Source: Capniomyces stellatus
Lineage: Eukaryota; Kickxellomycota; Harpellomycetes; Harpellales; Legeriomycetaceae
Length of the DNA stretch: 64,000 nucleotides
NCBI GenBank assembly: GCA_001661515.1
Contig: LUVW01000026.1
Span: 112,781 to 176,780, forward strand
Direction: 5' to 3'
Every line of letters starts with the position of its first letter. Within the stretch, counting starts at the first letter, position 1. The translations under genes and the position numbers were made by a program. Positions 14,992 through 26,284 of the stretch are shown piece by piece. The notes beneath the pieces were generated by a model. The model had not been told where the DNA came from, did not search any database, and worked only from the letters and a program-made list of their open reading frames with translations.

Positions 14992-15153
14992 AAACTCATC
15001 CCCCTATTTACTTTTTTCACTTTATTGCTACTTCAACCTCTACTCTCTGCTATTTTTGGGCTTATACTTTCTCTAATTATTTAACCATATACTTGCCTGT
15101 TGTTCCAACTGTTTCGATAATATGCCCACATAACTATTTTTCAATTCAAACAT
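203..15153 (-). CDS. Giant IRA/neurofibromin-type RasGAP (3 exons, about 4,865 aa)
   Basis: This is a GTPase-activating protein that would switch off Ras and so damp Ras/cAMP signalling at membranes. I model three exons on the minus strand: 15153-15097 (ATG, 19 codons), 14853-14707 (49 codons) and 14596-203, all phase 0. The main exon lacks an ATG at its 5' edge and is preceded by a TAG acceptor; the first intron uses a GC donor (CAG|GCAAGT). The RasGAP core has the arginine finger in LFRRN near residue 2013 and the FLRFICPAL signature near 2127. A Sec14/CRAL-TRIO-like region (about 2445-2570) and a PH-like region follow. Neurofibromin-like helical segments (NPAVQPRA, LPYLFWVSV) come near residue 3500. 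It is far longer than neurofibromin or Ira2 (about 2,800-3,100 aa). The extra length is mainly Asn/Ser/Asp-rich low complexity. Family assignment is firm; the two small 5' exons are inferred. Confidence 0.9.
684..836 (-). repeat. 12-bp tandem repeat in the RasGAP coding sequence
   Basis: About twelve near-perfect copies of a 12-bp unit (plus strand AAGTTTGAGTTT) encode an alternating Leu-Asn-Ser-Asn run near the C-terminus of the RasGAP. The frame is kept throughout. It lies outside the catalytic and lipid-binding domains and is probably disordered. Confidence 0.9.
2881..3026 (-). repeat. Hexameric repeat encoding Asn-Ser/Asn-Pro run
   Basis: Imperfect hexamers of the type GAATTT/GAGTTT encode an alternating Asn-Ser and Asn-Pro stretch in the C-terminal third of the RasGAP. 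The 6-bp period preserves the frame. Confidence 0.8.
10930..11008 (-). repeat. Hexameric repeat encoding Asp-Arg/Asp-Gly run
   Basis: About eight CATCTC-type hexamers followed by TATCTC-type hexamers on the plus strand encode Asp-Gly and Asp-Arg dipeptides upstream of the GAP domain. A related Asn/Lys repeat at about 11060-11150 and a Glu-His/Gly-Tyr repeat at about 11250-11330 lie beside it, making a repeat-rich, probably disordered linker. Confidence 0.85.
12423..12474 (-). repeat. Hexameric repeat encoding Asp-Glu run
   Basis: About eight to nine TCATCT-type hexamers encode an alternating Glu-Asp acidic tract in the N-terminal third of the RasGAP. The charge alternation and 6-bp period match the other repeats in this gene. 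Confidence 0.88.
13150..13213 (-). repeat. Hexameric repeat encoding Asn-Gly/Asn-Arg run
   Basis: About five TTCCAT hexamers and five TTCTAT hexamers on the plus strand encode Asn-Gly then Asn-Arg dipeptides. The block switches unit by a single base, which suggests a point mutation in an array that then expanded. Confidence 0.88.
14932..14981. repeat. Poly-C (sense poly-G) tract with two Ns inside the RasGAP first intron
   Basis: Fifty positions are C except for two undetermined bases at 14950-14951, followed by thirteen A. In my gene model the tract lies in the GC-AG intron (14854-15096), so the transcript carries poly-G followed by other intronic sequence. The Ns show that the assembler could not size the run, so its true length is unknown. 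Confidence 0.85.
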
Positions 15154-16009
15154 TCTCTATACCATACTATTTCTATACCTCTTTGCTCCCCTTTACTTTT
15201 TCTTTTCTATTCCTCCTTCTCGTCTACCAATTATGTTGTGCCTGATACTTCTTTTCCGCTGTTTATCTACTCGCTTTCTTTTTCCGCCCTCCGTCTTCCT
15301 CTATACTCTATACTTTTTGCTTTATACTTTTTGCTCTACGCTCTTTGCTCTTTCTTTACTTGTACTTTCTTACTTTTCGTCTTTTGTTCCTTTCAGACTG
15401 CTATTCTTCTTTTTATTGTAGAGCAACTATACAACTACTAAAAATATCAAAACATACAAACCCTCAACTTGTCTATGTTTACTTTGCTCTTCTATCACTC
15501 TTTTCTCTGCGCCTTTATTTTATTTCAATTTATTTTGCCTTTTTTAAACAGTCCTTTGCCTTGTTTTCTTTTCGATTTCTTTTTATATTTTAAAATAAGC
15601 ACACTTGAACTTTTTGGTTCACGTAATAAATTAATAATCCTCTCGATTCTTTTATCAACATTGACTACTACTTTTTCCTTTCTTTTTTTTTTTGCTTCTT
15701 TCTCTCGCTTTCAAATTACACTTCTCTTCCCATCTATTGGACTTATTCTCGTCTGCACAAAACTAACTTTACTTGGTATTGACATTCTCGTTGGTTTTTT
15801 TTTTTGCTTTTCTTTTCATTTACATCTACTTTTCTATAATTTTTCTTTACCTACTTTTTCATTTATTATCCTCTTTTCGTTTGTTATTTTGGCTTTTGCT
15901 TTATTATCTCACTTTTCTCTTACCCAACCCGATTTATCAATGATCTTCCACTTTAACCGTGTCATTATTAATTCCATACTCCTCTTTTTACATCTCTATT
16001 TTTTTACAT

Positions 16010-16040
<31 letters not shown>

Positions 16041-18382
16041 CATTATTTTTTTTTTTTTTTTTGAAATTTTGAAATTTTGGCTTTTCACGTCAATTAACTT
16101 TTACGCTTTTTCATTGCACTTTGTAACTTGTGCCAACATTTACTCTTTTTATTTTCCTGATAAAAAAAATAAAAAAAATACTGCTCTATTCTTTTGATTT
16201 GACCTTTTTTTTTTTAACTTGCTATTACGCTCACTCTTACTGATTTCGGCTCTCCTCCCATTTAACATCCACTACTCATACTCGACACTTTATGTTTTTG
16301 ATACAACTTCCTACTCTTCCTCCTCTCATCTACCTCTTTGTCTGTACCCTTCATTCTTCTAATTAATTAATCAACTAAATTGCTTTTTTTGTTCCCAGAG
16401 TTACTTTTTTAGCTCTTATTGCCCTCTATCAGACCTCCCACTTTCTACCTAAACTGCAACTATTATTACATCATCTCACTCCCCTCGACTAGAAAGCTGG
16501 CTGACTTGACAACTCTGCTTTAATCCAACCCCAAGCCTCACCAATACCAATCAGTTTTGTACTATTTGCTCAAGTTATTCAAAACAATTATACTTTTTTT
16601 GTGATCACAACTTTACCCAATAGTTTCGTTTCGTCATTGTTTAATTCCGGTTTTTTGATCCATCAATTAATTACACTTTAATTTCCCGTCTATTTACCGC
16701 TTCTACAACCACTCATCACCTCCACAACCATTTTCTCCATCAGCTTTAACGCCTTCTTTAATTTAACTTTGTCTGCTTTAATCATCCTTAAATTGTTTTT
16801 GCACATCCAAAAAGTTCACGCAATTAACCAACAAACACTGCACATTAATTAACAACTTGTCTTTACTGTCCCATACTCACTCCAAACCTTAATATTGCCT
16901 TGTTTCACCTTTGCTCTCCCCTTTAGACACCCATCCTCCTTACCACCACAACCACGTCGTTTCCATTCCGCCATCATCAACTTGCATCACATTCGTCCAA
17001 AAAAAAATAATCCATTTCTTTTGTACACCAAGACTCCAATCCAAACATTCTACTATCCTTAAAAATGACATCATTTTACACAGTACACTCTACTAATATG
17101 CCAAAATTGTGCCCATTGGCCACAAACATTACTTTATCCACACCTCCACCTAAACTTTTATTTGTTTTCCTTACTTTCTTTATTTACTTTCATTTCAGTA
17201 CAACTTGAAAATATTACTCGAATTGCCACATGTGGTCATTTTTACCTAATTCGCCGCAAATCATTACTGTTTTACGTTTTGTTTGGCTAATACACATTTA
17301 CACCAACACTTTCCTCAGCAAATCTCGGCAAAACTTAGCTTTCACCAAAACTACTCTGTTACAATTGCAACTCCTACCTAAATGAATAGAATCTAAGGAA
17401 TGCTGTATACTCTGCATAATCCAGTATAAATTTCAACCCCAAACGGCCTACAATTTACAAAACAAAACGCCTTATAAAACATCACCCTTTTGCTGGCTGG
17501 TAATTACTATTCAAACCAAGACGTTTCAGCCTCAAAATAAACCTTACAACCACACTCAAAACGACACATTGCCTTATTAACTGCAATATTTATCAACGAA
17601 AATACACAATCAAAAGATGTAAAAAACATCCTTGATTTCAAAGAAACTGGAATGCATCTCACAATGAACACGGTTTTGAAATCATGTTACCATATTGCCA
17701 TAAGCCGGTCAGACTAAACCATAACAGACACACATTGCTTTATATATAACAACAATAAACATATTCCTAGCTTCAAATTGCCACATTTTGTGTGCAGAAT
17801 TGTAAACTAAGCGCAGCACAGTTAGATTATCCAAGTAAAAGGTCACTTTTTTTTTATATTTAGTTAAACCAATCGATCTATCAACAATAAAATGCTATAT
17901 ATAACGACATGTTAGTAAATATGGATCATCTATTTTACTGGTTTTGATGTTTCATATCGCGTAGATTCTCATGTTTTATTTTTTTTCCTAGAATTTATTT
18001 TTTATTTATTTGCTCATGTAAATAAAAGCAATCGCTTTAAAATTCCTTGCAAGGTAAATACAGAGTTGGCTGGCTTCTAGGAATCTATGATGTGAAACAT
18101 AAACATCAACTCTAGTTGAAAGAGCCACAGGGAGATCCTATTTAATATCAATCAGTCCAAAAAGCTCAATAAAATAGTATCAAAAATAAATATAATAGCA
18201 TAGGCTTAGTGAAAGCAGCGGTTTATAGCTACATACCACTTTTCCAAATTTGAACAGAGCGGATTTGACTGCTTCAAACTTTATCAACACATTCACAGTA
18301 GTAAAAGATATTTTCACTTTTTAAAAAATAGTATCCAATCGCTTTTTGTAAACAACAAGGAAAACATCTTGGAAAAAAAATA
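15154..18382. other. Pyrimidine-rich intergenic stretch, RasGAP 5' side
   Basis: The plus strand is very rich in T and C up to about 16.9 kb, including a run of 24 T near 16016-16039. This gives long Phe/Leu/Ser-rich open frames that look compositional, not coding. The minus strand here would be the promoter and 5' leader of the RasGAP gene. From about 17 to 18.38 kb the sequence is ordinary AT-rich DNA and I see no gene. Confidence 0.6.
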
Positions 18383-18757
18383 ATGGAAGCTTTACATTGG
18401 AAGCCTGGTCATGTAGCATACGGAAATTTCAGTTTTGTATGTTTCAACTCAACAGAAGATTTCAGTCTTGCGGTAGGAAAACCCATGTGCTAAATTTAAG
18501 GTAGATTATTACATTGAATACGATCGATTCCATTATTGTGAAAATTCTACAGTAGCTGGTCCTGGAGTTAGAGGGGTTTTGAGATGTGAAAAGACGATAA
18601 GCTACAATGCAACATACAATTTTTATAAAAATAACTGTGGAAAAGTAAATGGAACTATCCATAATATTTGCAGATCTCGTGCAGTAACATTCAAGATGAA
18701 TCTTAAGGGTATGTGCATACTTATGATGGCTACAGCATTGCTGGTCTCTGCCATTTA
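18383..18757 (+). CDS. Doubtful small Cys-rich protein with GPI-like tail
   Basis: I do not recognise this product. A continuous frame from 18476 to the TAA at 18755-18757 encodes about 93 residues with five cysteines, three N-glycosylation sequons (NST, NAT, NGT) and a hydrophobic C-terminus (MCILMMATALL) like a GPI signal. The frame opens directly after a TAG acceptor. An ATG at 18383 could join it through a 40-nt intron with a GTATGT donor (18437-18476 or so), giving roughly 111 residues. No signal peptide is visible in that first exon, which argues that the true 5' exon lies elsewhere or that the locus is degraded. A second frame ending at 18910 also closes with a hydrophobic tail, so an alternative 3' splice form is possible. 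Confidence 0.33.
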
Positions 18758-19170
18758 AAAACAAGAAAGAACACTCCCCCACACATACACATACAGCACG
18801 CTGCGTTTTGCCACTCTTATTGTGGATGTACAACTTACAACTCAAGCCACCGACCCTTTCTTATTTTAACTTTCGCTGTATTAGCTATTCAACATGCATT
18901 TTACTTTTAACTGAATTGGTAGTTGGTTATAGTTAACCCTATATGATTATTGGTGATACAAGCTAGATTTTAAATAAAAGCACTGACGACAAATACAAAC
19001 TCAACATATACCACCCTGATACAGTATTACAATGTTACCTTTCTATACAAGTTACATTTATCTCCGTTATTTGTTTCCAATAGGGCCAAAACATATTCCG
19101 GTATAATGTAAAGCCTGGACTGTTGCAGCCATTGTCATTCACACTCTTTTGTTACTATCGGCATGTTGTC

Positions 19171-19218
19171 AATACCAATACCACTACCACTACCACTACC
19201 ACTACCACTACCACTACT
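19171..19218. repeat. Microsatellite of ACTACC/CCACTA units
   Basis: AATACC units pass into about six CCACTA hexamers. No reading frame covers the tract, so unlike the RasGAP repeats it is non-coding. Confidence 0.85.
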
Positions 19219-19780
19219 ATCATATCTCTTTCCCTTAAAAGAAAGGATTGGTAAAGAGTTCAGTGGTGAAATGGTCGGGTTCTATTTTCCAACCAAGCCG
19301 CCATACTAATTAATGGTTTCAAACCACGCTGTATAGGACGTTTTTAAATTCTTCGTTCTATTAATACACTTTAAAAAAATTAAGCATTCAGTTTTATACT
19401 AATGATCACTAATCTGCTGCTAAATCACTTATTCTAAATAACTTCACTAATAAAAGAAATTAATTGATCATTTTGAAAAAAAATTTCATCATTTCAATTT
19501 GCTTTTTTTGACAAATAAAAGCTTGTAAATAAATCTAAACATGCTGCCAATAGTCTTAAGCTGAATTTTCAGCCCCTTAAATTGATCATAATATCTTTAG
19601 TTGCTTTCGATTGCTGATTAAATAGTCTTCAGTCTATCATGCTTGAGTCTACTCGGCTCGGTTCTGTTAGGCTTTTTTTTAATATATAGAAGCATGATTT
19701 ATTATAAATCGTTACAACTAGTTTTTACGTTGAAAGTCGTGAGATCCCTCGCAAATGATATTGCTTTTCCCAAGAAATAC

Positions 19781-19959
19781 AAAAACGGTGTCCAACATAC
19801 CCCAACAAATTAAAAACAGTGGTATCCAAAATACTCGAAATAAAAACAGTGGTGCCTAAAATATTTCAGCAAATTAAAAAACAGTAGTATCCAAAATACC
19901 AACAAAATTAAAACAAATGATATTCAAAATATTTCAACAGTGTTAAAATAACGGTATCC
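19781..19959. repeat. Degenerate tandem array, 30-35-bp units
   Basis: Five to six diverged copies begin with AAAAACAGTGGTATCC-like sequence and continue with CAAAATA and CAACAAATT-like segments. Copies start near 19781, 19812, 19842, 19876, 19910 and 19944. Unit length drifts from about 30 to 35 bp. Confidence 0.75.
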
Positions 19960-20462
19960 GGCTACAGCGTATAAAACCAAAGAGCTCACAACAAATGCGA
20001 TTTGTTTCTCCGAGTAAATATATTATGAAAAAAAAATAATTGACGAGGTGGAAATTTAATAGCAAATTTGGTTGCTTACTAATTCAACAAATTTGCTCTA
20101 GCAAGATTTAAGTGCAAGAAAGTGAATAAAGCACAATGATGTTATACTAAACTAACCGCCGTTGGCTACAGTGATTGTCCAAACAGCGTAAACTGCGCTC
20201 TAATGTTTCTGTGAGATTCTATTAACGCAGCGTTGAAATGGCAATAGCTGGATCAAGTTTTAAGCTTGCAATAATACTCGGGGTTACCAAATGCTGGCTG
20301 TTCTTATTGTGTCTATCTACAAAGTAAAAAAAAAACTAATCTACATTGTTGTTATTCCAATTTCTATACTTCAATAATAGTAAAAGTAAACTTCATTGCT
20401 TTGTTGATCCTGTTTTGCAAATAAACCACATAAAATAAAAACTGTAACTTTATCAAAAAAAA

Positions 20463-20472
20463 TATATAAATA
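20463..20472 (+). promoter_or_regulatory. Candidate TATA box for the GST gene
   Basis: TATATAAATA lies 110 bp upstream of the GST start codon in an otherwise A-rich leader. Position and sequence are compatible with a fungal TATA element; no transcript data are visible. Confidence 0.4.
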
Positions 20473-20581
20473 CCAAACATTTCCTCCCCATACTCCAAAA
20501 ATCTCATCAGTATATCGATTTTTATAAACAATACAACTCATATTTGGTTTGTAACTCTGATTAAAATAAATATAAGCAAAC

Positions 20582-21175
20582 ATGTCCTCATACAACTTAT
20601 TCTACTTCCCAGCCAAAGGACGCGGTTACGTCAGTCGCATTATTATGAGTATGGGTAAAGCCAACTGGAAGTCAACTATGCCAGAATGGCCAGCATCCAA
20701 AGAAACCGCACCATATGGCCGTCTTCCATACCTCGTTGAAACCAACCCAGATGGCTCCGAGTTCACTTTGTGTGAAAGCAATGCCATTGAAAGATACTTG
20801 TTGAACAAGCTCGGTCTTGGACTAAAGGACCCACAACAAGTTGCTATATCAGAACAATATGTTGGTCAGATAGCCGATTCACTTGACGCCTTCTTCAAGT
20901 ACCACTACGTTAACAAGACCCCAGAAAACAAGGATATTCTCGAAAAGACGCTTACATACTTGATCAGCAAACACGAGAGTGTTTTGGCTAGCAACCCAAG
21001 CGGACACTACATCGGAAACGAAATCAGCTACCCAGACTTGGCTCTTCTTAACCTGTACGAACAAATTGTTGAAACCTCAGCCACTGATATTTTCAACGAG
21101 CAAAATGCACCAAACATGCTAAAACTTGTCAAAATCCTCCAAGCCAACAGTATCATTGCCGCAACTGAATATTAG
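20582..21175 (+). CDS. Glutathione S-transferase, sigma-like (197 aa)
   Basis: This cytosolic enzyme conjugates glutathione to electrophiles and peroxide products. It is a single exon of 197 residues, close to the normal length of sigma/pi-type GSTs. The N-terminal thioredoxin-like domain shows the catalytic tyrosine (Tyr8, in LFYFPAKGRG), the cis-proline motif GRLPYL (Pro49) and the Glu-Ser pair that holds the glutathione gamma-glutamyl group (CESNAI, residues 64-69). The C-terminal all-alpha domain contains the YPDLAL segment with the conserved Asp of the N-capping box. The ATG at 20582 starts the domain with no spare sequence. An AATAAA at 21238-21243 could be the polyadenylation signal. 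Class assignment beyond sigma-like is uncertain. Confidence 0.93.
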   Translation: MSSYNLFYFPAKGRGYVSRIIMSMGKANWKSTMPEWPASKETAPYGRLPYLVETNPDGSEFTLCESNAIERYLLNKLGLGLKDPQQVAISEQYVGQIADSLDAFFKYHYVNKTPENKDILEKTLTYLISKHESVLASNPSGHYIGNEISYPDLALLNLYEQIVETSATDIFNEQNAPNMLKLVKILQANSIIAATEY

Positions 21176-22915
21176 TTTATTAGATTTAAAAAAATTCGTT
21201 TGTTTTTAGATGGATAATTTTCTAGCTATAAACAAATAATAAAGGCAACAAATAGTAATAAAAAAGCAAAAAAACAGAATTAATGATGCAAATAAGTCTA
21301 TCGCTTTAATTACAATCTTTTTGAATAAAAAAAACAAGAATACAAACAAAGCTGGTCTGTGAGCGAGCGTTTATAATCGTAGTAAATATGCGATTATGTT
21401 TTATGCGCCATTTGTTGCTATTTTATGGATCCAGCTTGCCCATATTGGGTCGATTTAGTTTGCTTTTTATTTAGTATTTTTTTATTTTTAAATATCAATA
21501 CTAAAAGAACCAAAAGTGGTGTGGTTATAAACTAATTTAGAATAGCCAGACTGGCAGTTTTGGATTTTCTGCTACATCAACAGATCAAGTTGCACAATCT
21601 ACTAATAACCAATATGAGAAATTGTTACGTTAACTGCCGAGTTGATCTTTAGACTTGAAAAGTTGAAATGTACAAGTTTTTTTTAATTTTTGAGGCTTGT
21701 ACCGATTTTATTGTACAGTTTATTTTGACAAATGATTGGGCAACAAAGCTGATAATTTCGGAAGCCAGCACATTACTTGTTTTTTTGAGCTAGTTGTCGC
21801 CAAAAACCTTATTGATGTAAAAAAAAAAATCAGCTGTTTGCTTACATAAAGCCCATTTCAGTGCAATTGTGATCTGTTGTGCAATTACTGGTTGCTATTA
21901 AAGTCGAATTGTCTAGTGGTGATTATCCTAATTACCAAGTGATCAAACTCCGAGAACCCTGCTATGCTGAAAATGGAGCGGACATATCCAAGAGCAGAAT
22001 AAGCAGGCTATTAAAAGCCAAGGTGCACTTGGGGGTATTAAATAAAGTCAAAGTACAAATCAAAAGTGATAAACACAATCCGGTGATTTTGTAGAGGGAT
22101 GATTTACACCTAACGCCGTAAATATCAGAATAAAAATACACACGACCCTTTTCAAGGAACACCCTTTACTTTACCTCTGCTTTTTTGCTTTTCATTTCTG
22201 CTCTATACAGAGCTCCGGGGGGCATTGTGCTGATTTCAGTCACGCCTGTAGAGAGAAAAGACAATGCTTTAGAAGGTTTGGAGAAATACTGAATACATTT
22301 ATTTATTCGCAATTTCGCAAATTTGTGACTATAATTCAAATAAAACAGAATTGTTAATCCCTGTTTATGCCAAATTACAGAGTTATTATTGGCTCTTTGT
22401 GTAAGGTAATGCATTTAAACAACTTTTGCTGTAATAAAGCTGGGCAGTTTTAATTACAGGATTATTTTTGAATAATGAAAATAAAAATAATAAGAACAAA
22501 AATCTATTTATAAAAACAGCAGTTTTAAATCTCAACGCTAAGTTCTAATAAAAGGGCAAATCTAAATTGGATTGTGCTTTTTTTATTATCATCGATTAAT
22601 ATCCCAAATATACGAGCTACGGACATTTTTTTTATTGAAAATTTACAAACTTTATTTTAATTAAAAAAAGTTGTATATAAAGCAGCTTTTGCACTTTAAC
22701 AAGCCAAGAAATAGTACAGTTATAACAAAGAAAACTTTTTTTAAAAAAAACCATTATTAGGAAATAGGACACAACGTATTAAAACGCTTTAAGAATACAG
22801 GCCAAGAAAAGACAAGCCAAGTGCAATTTGATAATATAGTAAAGGGAAACAAGCTAGATTCGATTTACAAGAATAAGAGTAGCAATAACAACAACATAAT
22901 ATTAAATCCAGAACA
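21176..22915. other. Intergenic region between GST and 6-phosphofructokinase
   Basis: AT-rich DNA. A GTG-initiated 71-codon frame at 21879-22094 and a further stretch in the same frame at 22131-22290 after three stops are more even in composition than their surroundings. They could be a decayed gene, but I recognise no family. The right end holds the phosphofructokinase promoter. Confidence 0.5.
22674..22682 (+). promoter_or_regulatory. Candidate TATA box for 6-phosphofructokinase
   Basis: TATATAAAG lies about 240 bp upstream of the chosen ATG. The leader after it is A-rich with few ATGs in the coding frame. Confidence 0.35.
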
Positions 22916-25900
22916 ATGTTTATGCAGAGGAGAGAAAGTAGTTTCTTTGTGTACCCAAAGCAAAGGTGGAGCACCAAGGATGTCACGTTTGCAAACTTTT
23001 CGATATCTACAAGCAAAGTCTCAATGTACGAAGAGCTACTAAAGTTTTACGAGCTTTTGAATTTTGTTATAATAAGGGACACAAACTACAAGGAAGGCAA
23101 GAAAGACCTGGGCTTTGAATTTGTAATAAATTCGGAAACATGGATCCACCAATTCTCAAGAGTCAACAACAGCTCGCTAACCATAAGAATATTGTTGATT
23201 GAGGACCCTGAAGAAAAGTTTTCAGGAAACTCCAACCTAACAATGAGCTTTGTTTTTAGCGATTTGGACGTAAGTCAAAAGCACAAGTTTTGTTGCCAAT
23301 ATTATATTGTGAGATTTTATTTACTGTGTGTAAAAAGGGGGTGAGGTGTTAAGTCGGGTATTGAAAAAAAAGTGGTTATATATGATTAGAAACTTCACGA
23401 GGAGCTTAAGGAGCAAAAAATCGAGCACGAGCTATATGTAAACCAGGAGGCTCGACAAAAGAGAATATCGCTATTTGACCCAGCTGGCACGCAGATATAC
23501 ATAACACCAGAGTCAAACTCGTTCAACGTACCATGTGCTTCGGAAATAGACACAGGCAAAGCACACTTTATGGAAAGCGCACGTTCCAGAACACCAAAGT
23601 CGCTGAAAAACAGTCTAGGGAGTAGCATTCCGGGATCAGGGGGGAAGACGCCCAGAGGAGCTGTGAGAAGGATAGGGATAATCACATCAGGAGGAGATGC
23701 ACAGGGGATGAATGCGGCAGTGAGATCGATAGTTAGATTTTCGATACATAGGGGGTGCGAGCCTTATTTGATCTATGATGGGTATAACGGGTTGATTACA
23801 GGAGGGGATAAAATTGTGAAGGCAGGATGGGCAGATGTTAGTGGGTTCCTGACACTTGGAGGGACACTGATAGGGACAGCCCGGTGCCTTGAGTTTAAGG
23901 AGCTGGAGGGAAGAAGGTTGGGAGTGCTGAATCTTGTGAAAAAAGGAATCAACTCGCTTGTTATTATTGGAGGAGATGGGTCGTTGACAGGCGCAGACAA
24001 GCTTCGAGCTGAATGGCCAGACCACATTGGAGCGCTGTTGGCTAAAGGTAAGAGAGAATGAGGTAGCTGATGAGGGGGAAGGTGGATAATAATAAAAAGG
24101 AAGATGAGATTACGGTTGAAATGATGCCAGTAGGAATGATCTTAAATGGGTGGGTGGGGAGGAAATGATTGGTTGAGTGAGGGGATGATTAATGAACAAG
24201 AAAATAAATATGGATAAATAGGTGACATTACTGAGCAGGAGGCAAAGGACTGTGAGAACCTTATGATTGCAGGGATAGTAGGGTCAATAGACAACGATTT
24301 GGCGTCAACAGACTTGACGATTGGGGCGAATTCGGCGTTGACCAGGATTTGCGAGTCGTTGGATGCTATTCAGAGCACAGCAGCCAGCCATCACCGGGCG
24401 TTTGTGGTGGAAGTTATGGGGAGACACTGCGGGTGGCTGGCGTTGTCAGCAGCAATATGCACGGGGGCAGATTACCTGTTTATCCCAGAGGATCCGCCAA
24501 GAGGGGAGGATTGGGAAACGAGGATGTGCACGGCGCTGAAGAACAGCAGAGATGCGGGAAAGAAGACGTCGCTGATTATAGTTGCAGAGGGGGCGGTAGA
24601 TAGCAACTTGAAGGCGATAAAGGCAGAGTACATTAAGGATATTTTGGCGGACAGGCTAAAGTACGATACCCGAGTGACGATCCTTGGACACGTGCAGCGT
24701 GGAGGAAGTCCAACGTACATTGACAGATACTTGGCGACAATCCAGGGAGCAGAGGCAGTGGAAGCGATTCTGCGGGCAACAACGGAAACACCGTCGCAAG
24801 TAATTGGGATTCTTGAGAACAAGATAACAACGCAGCCACTACAGGAGGCAATTGAGCTGACCCAGAAGGTGGCAAAGGAAATAAGCTCCAAAAACTTCAA
24901 AGGCGCGCTGGATCTGCGGTCGAGCACGTTTTTGAGCCAGCTGAAGGCGTACAAAGAAATAGCAACATTCCACGTGGACGGCCGCGATCTGGTATCGAAG
25001 GAAAAGAGACTGAATATAGCCATTATTCACACCGGGGCGCCCGCAGGAGGAATCAATCTGGCTACACGGAGCGCAGTTCGACTGTGCATCAACAGGGGCC
25101 ACAGACCGCTGCTTGTATACAACGGATTCCCGGGGCTGATGCGAGGCGAGATAAGAGTGGCCGACTGGATGATGGTTGACTCCTGGACTGTTGATGGAGG
25201 CTCGCACCTGGGGATGAACAGAGACCAGCCTGACTCGCAGCTTGGTGCAGTTGCTTTCCAGCTGCAGAAACATGACATTCAGGGCCTGATTATTATTGGT
25301 GGGTTTGAAGCCTACACATCGTTGCTGACCATATCAAGGAAGCGCAAGGAATATCCTGCCTTCTGCATTCCCATGGTCCTGATTCCCGCCACTGTGTCCA
25401 ACAACGTCCCTGGAACCGATCTCTCCATTGGGTCCGACACCGCCATCAACGTCATCACTAACGCCTGCGACTCCATCAAGTTGTCTGCAAGCTCAAACAG
25501 GAAAAGAGTCTTTGTTATCGAGGTCCAAGGCGGCAATTCTGGATATCTTGCTGTTATGGGCGGACTTGCGGGTGGCGCCACCTGCATCTACACCCCTGAG
25601 GAGGGTGTTGACCTGCAAAGAATCGTCAATGACACAAGGTACCTCAAGCACTGCTACAAGCAAGAACTCGGCCAGTCTCAAGGAAGAATTGTCCTCTACA
25701 ACGAGAACGCCTCCAACATCTACTCCCTAGATATCATCTCCAAGATCTACCAGGGCGAGTCTGGTGGCTTCTTCAAGGCCAGCACGTCTGTTTTGGGCCA
25801 TTTGCAGCAGGGCTCCACCCCATCCCCATCCGACAGGATCCACTCAAACTCGATGGCTATTGAGTCGATTGAGTGGATTGAAAAAATTGCCTGGGAGTCT

Positions 25901-26284
25901 ATTTCCAAGTACCAGAACGACCCCCTAAGTATCAGCGAAGAGTCTGGCTTGAAGGTCAAGTACCACAACCCCGTTTTCACTACTGATACCAAGTCTGCCA
26001 CTGTTGTTGGTGTTTTGGGATCCGAAATCCGCTTCACTCCTGTTGAGGACCTGGTCAAAAGCACCGATTTTGCAAAAAGAAACCATAAAAACGAGTGGTG
26101 GTACTCTGTCAGAAACCTAATCGATACTCTGTCCAGAAACTATAGATCCAACAACTCCGACCTCGACTTTCTTGAAGACATTAACAACCCAATAGCTGGA
26201 TACGAAAGCTGTGCGGTCGAGCTGACTGCCGAGGACTTGAAAGATCTGTACCTCTCTTGCCATAAACTGGCCAAGCTCGCTTAA
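22916..26284 (+). CDS. ATP-dependent 6-phosphofructokinase, fungal fused type (3 exons, 1,024 aa)
   Basis: This enzyme phosphorylates fructose 6-phosphate to the 1,6-bisphosphate, the committed step of glycolysis. Exons are 22916-23269, 23390-24047 and 24222-26284, with GTAAGT and GTAAGA donors and TAG acceptors; phases agree and the total is exactly 1,025 codons with the stop. The N-terminal about 190 residues are the fungal extension ahead of the catalytic half. The catalytic half carries GGDAQGMN (about 219-226), GGDGSLTGA, the base in GSIDNDLASTD, EVMGRHCGW and GHVQRGGSP. The second half, from about residue 600, is the duplicated regulatory copy with altered motifs (GGFEAY for GGDGS, SNNVPGTD for SIDND, GHLQQGSTP), as in other eukaryotic fused enzymes. 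Fungal enzymes are often alpha/beta hetero-octamers; only one gene is visible here. Confidence 0.97.

Larger units (their letters stand above)
18911..20581. other. Intergenic region with repeats, GST upstream side
   Basis: AT-rich DNA without a convincing gene. It contains an ACTACC-type microsatellite (19171-19218) and a degenerate array of about 30-35-bp units (19781-19959), described separately. The last 150 bases form the GST promoter and leader. Confidence 0.6.

Noticed and set aside
14932..14994. Poly-C followed by poly-A as a possible retroelement tail or telomere
   Set aside because: The embedded NN and homopolymer nature point to an assembly-limited intronic run; no element sequence flanks it.
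15469..16197. Plus-strand open frame of 242 codons, Phe/Leu/Ser-rich
   Set aside because: It follows a pyrimidine-rich strand and includes a run of about 24 T; composition alone keeps it open and no domain or start context supports it.
18462..18845. Minus-strand open frame of 127 codons
   Set aside because: It is antisense to the more protein-like plus-strand frame with sequons and regular cysteines, and shows no recognisable domain.
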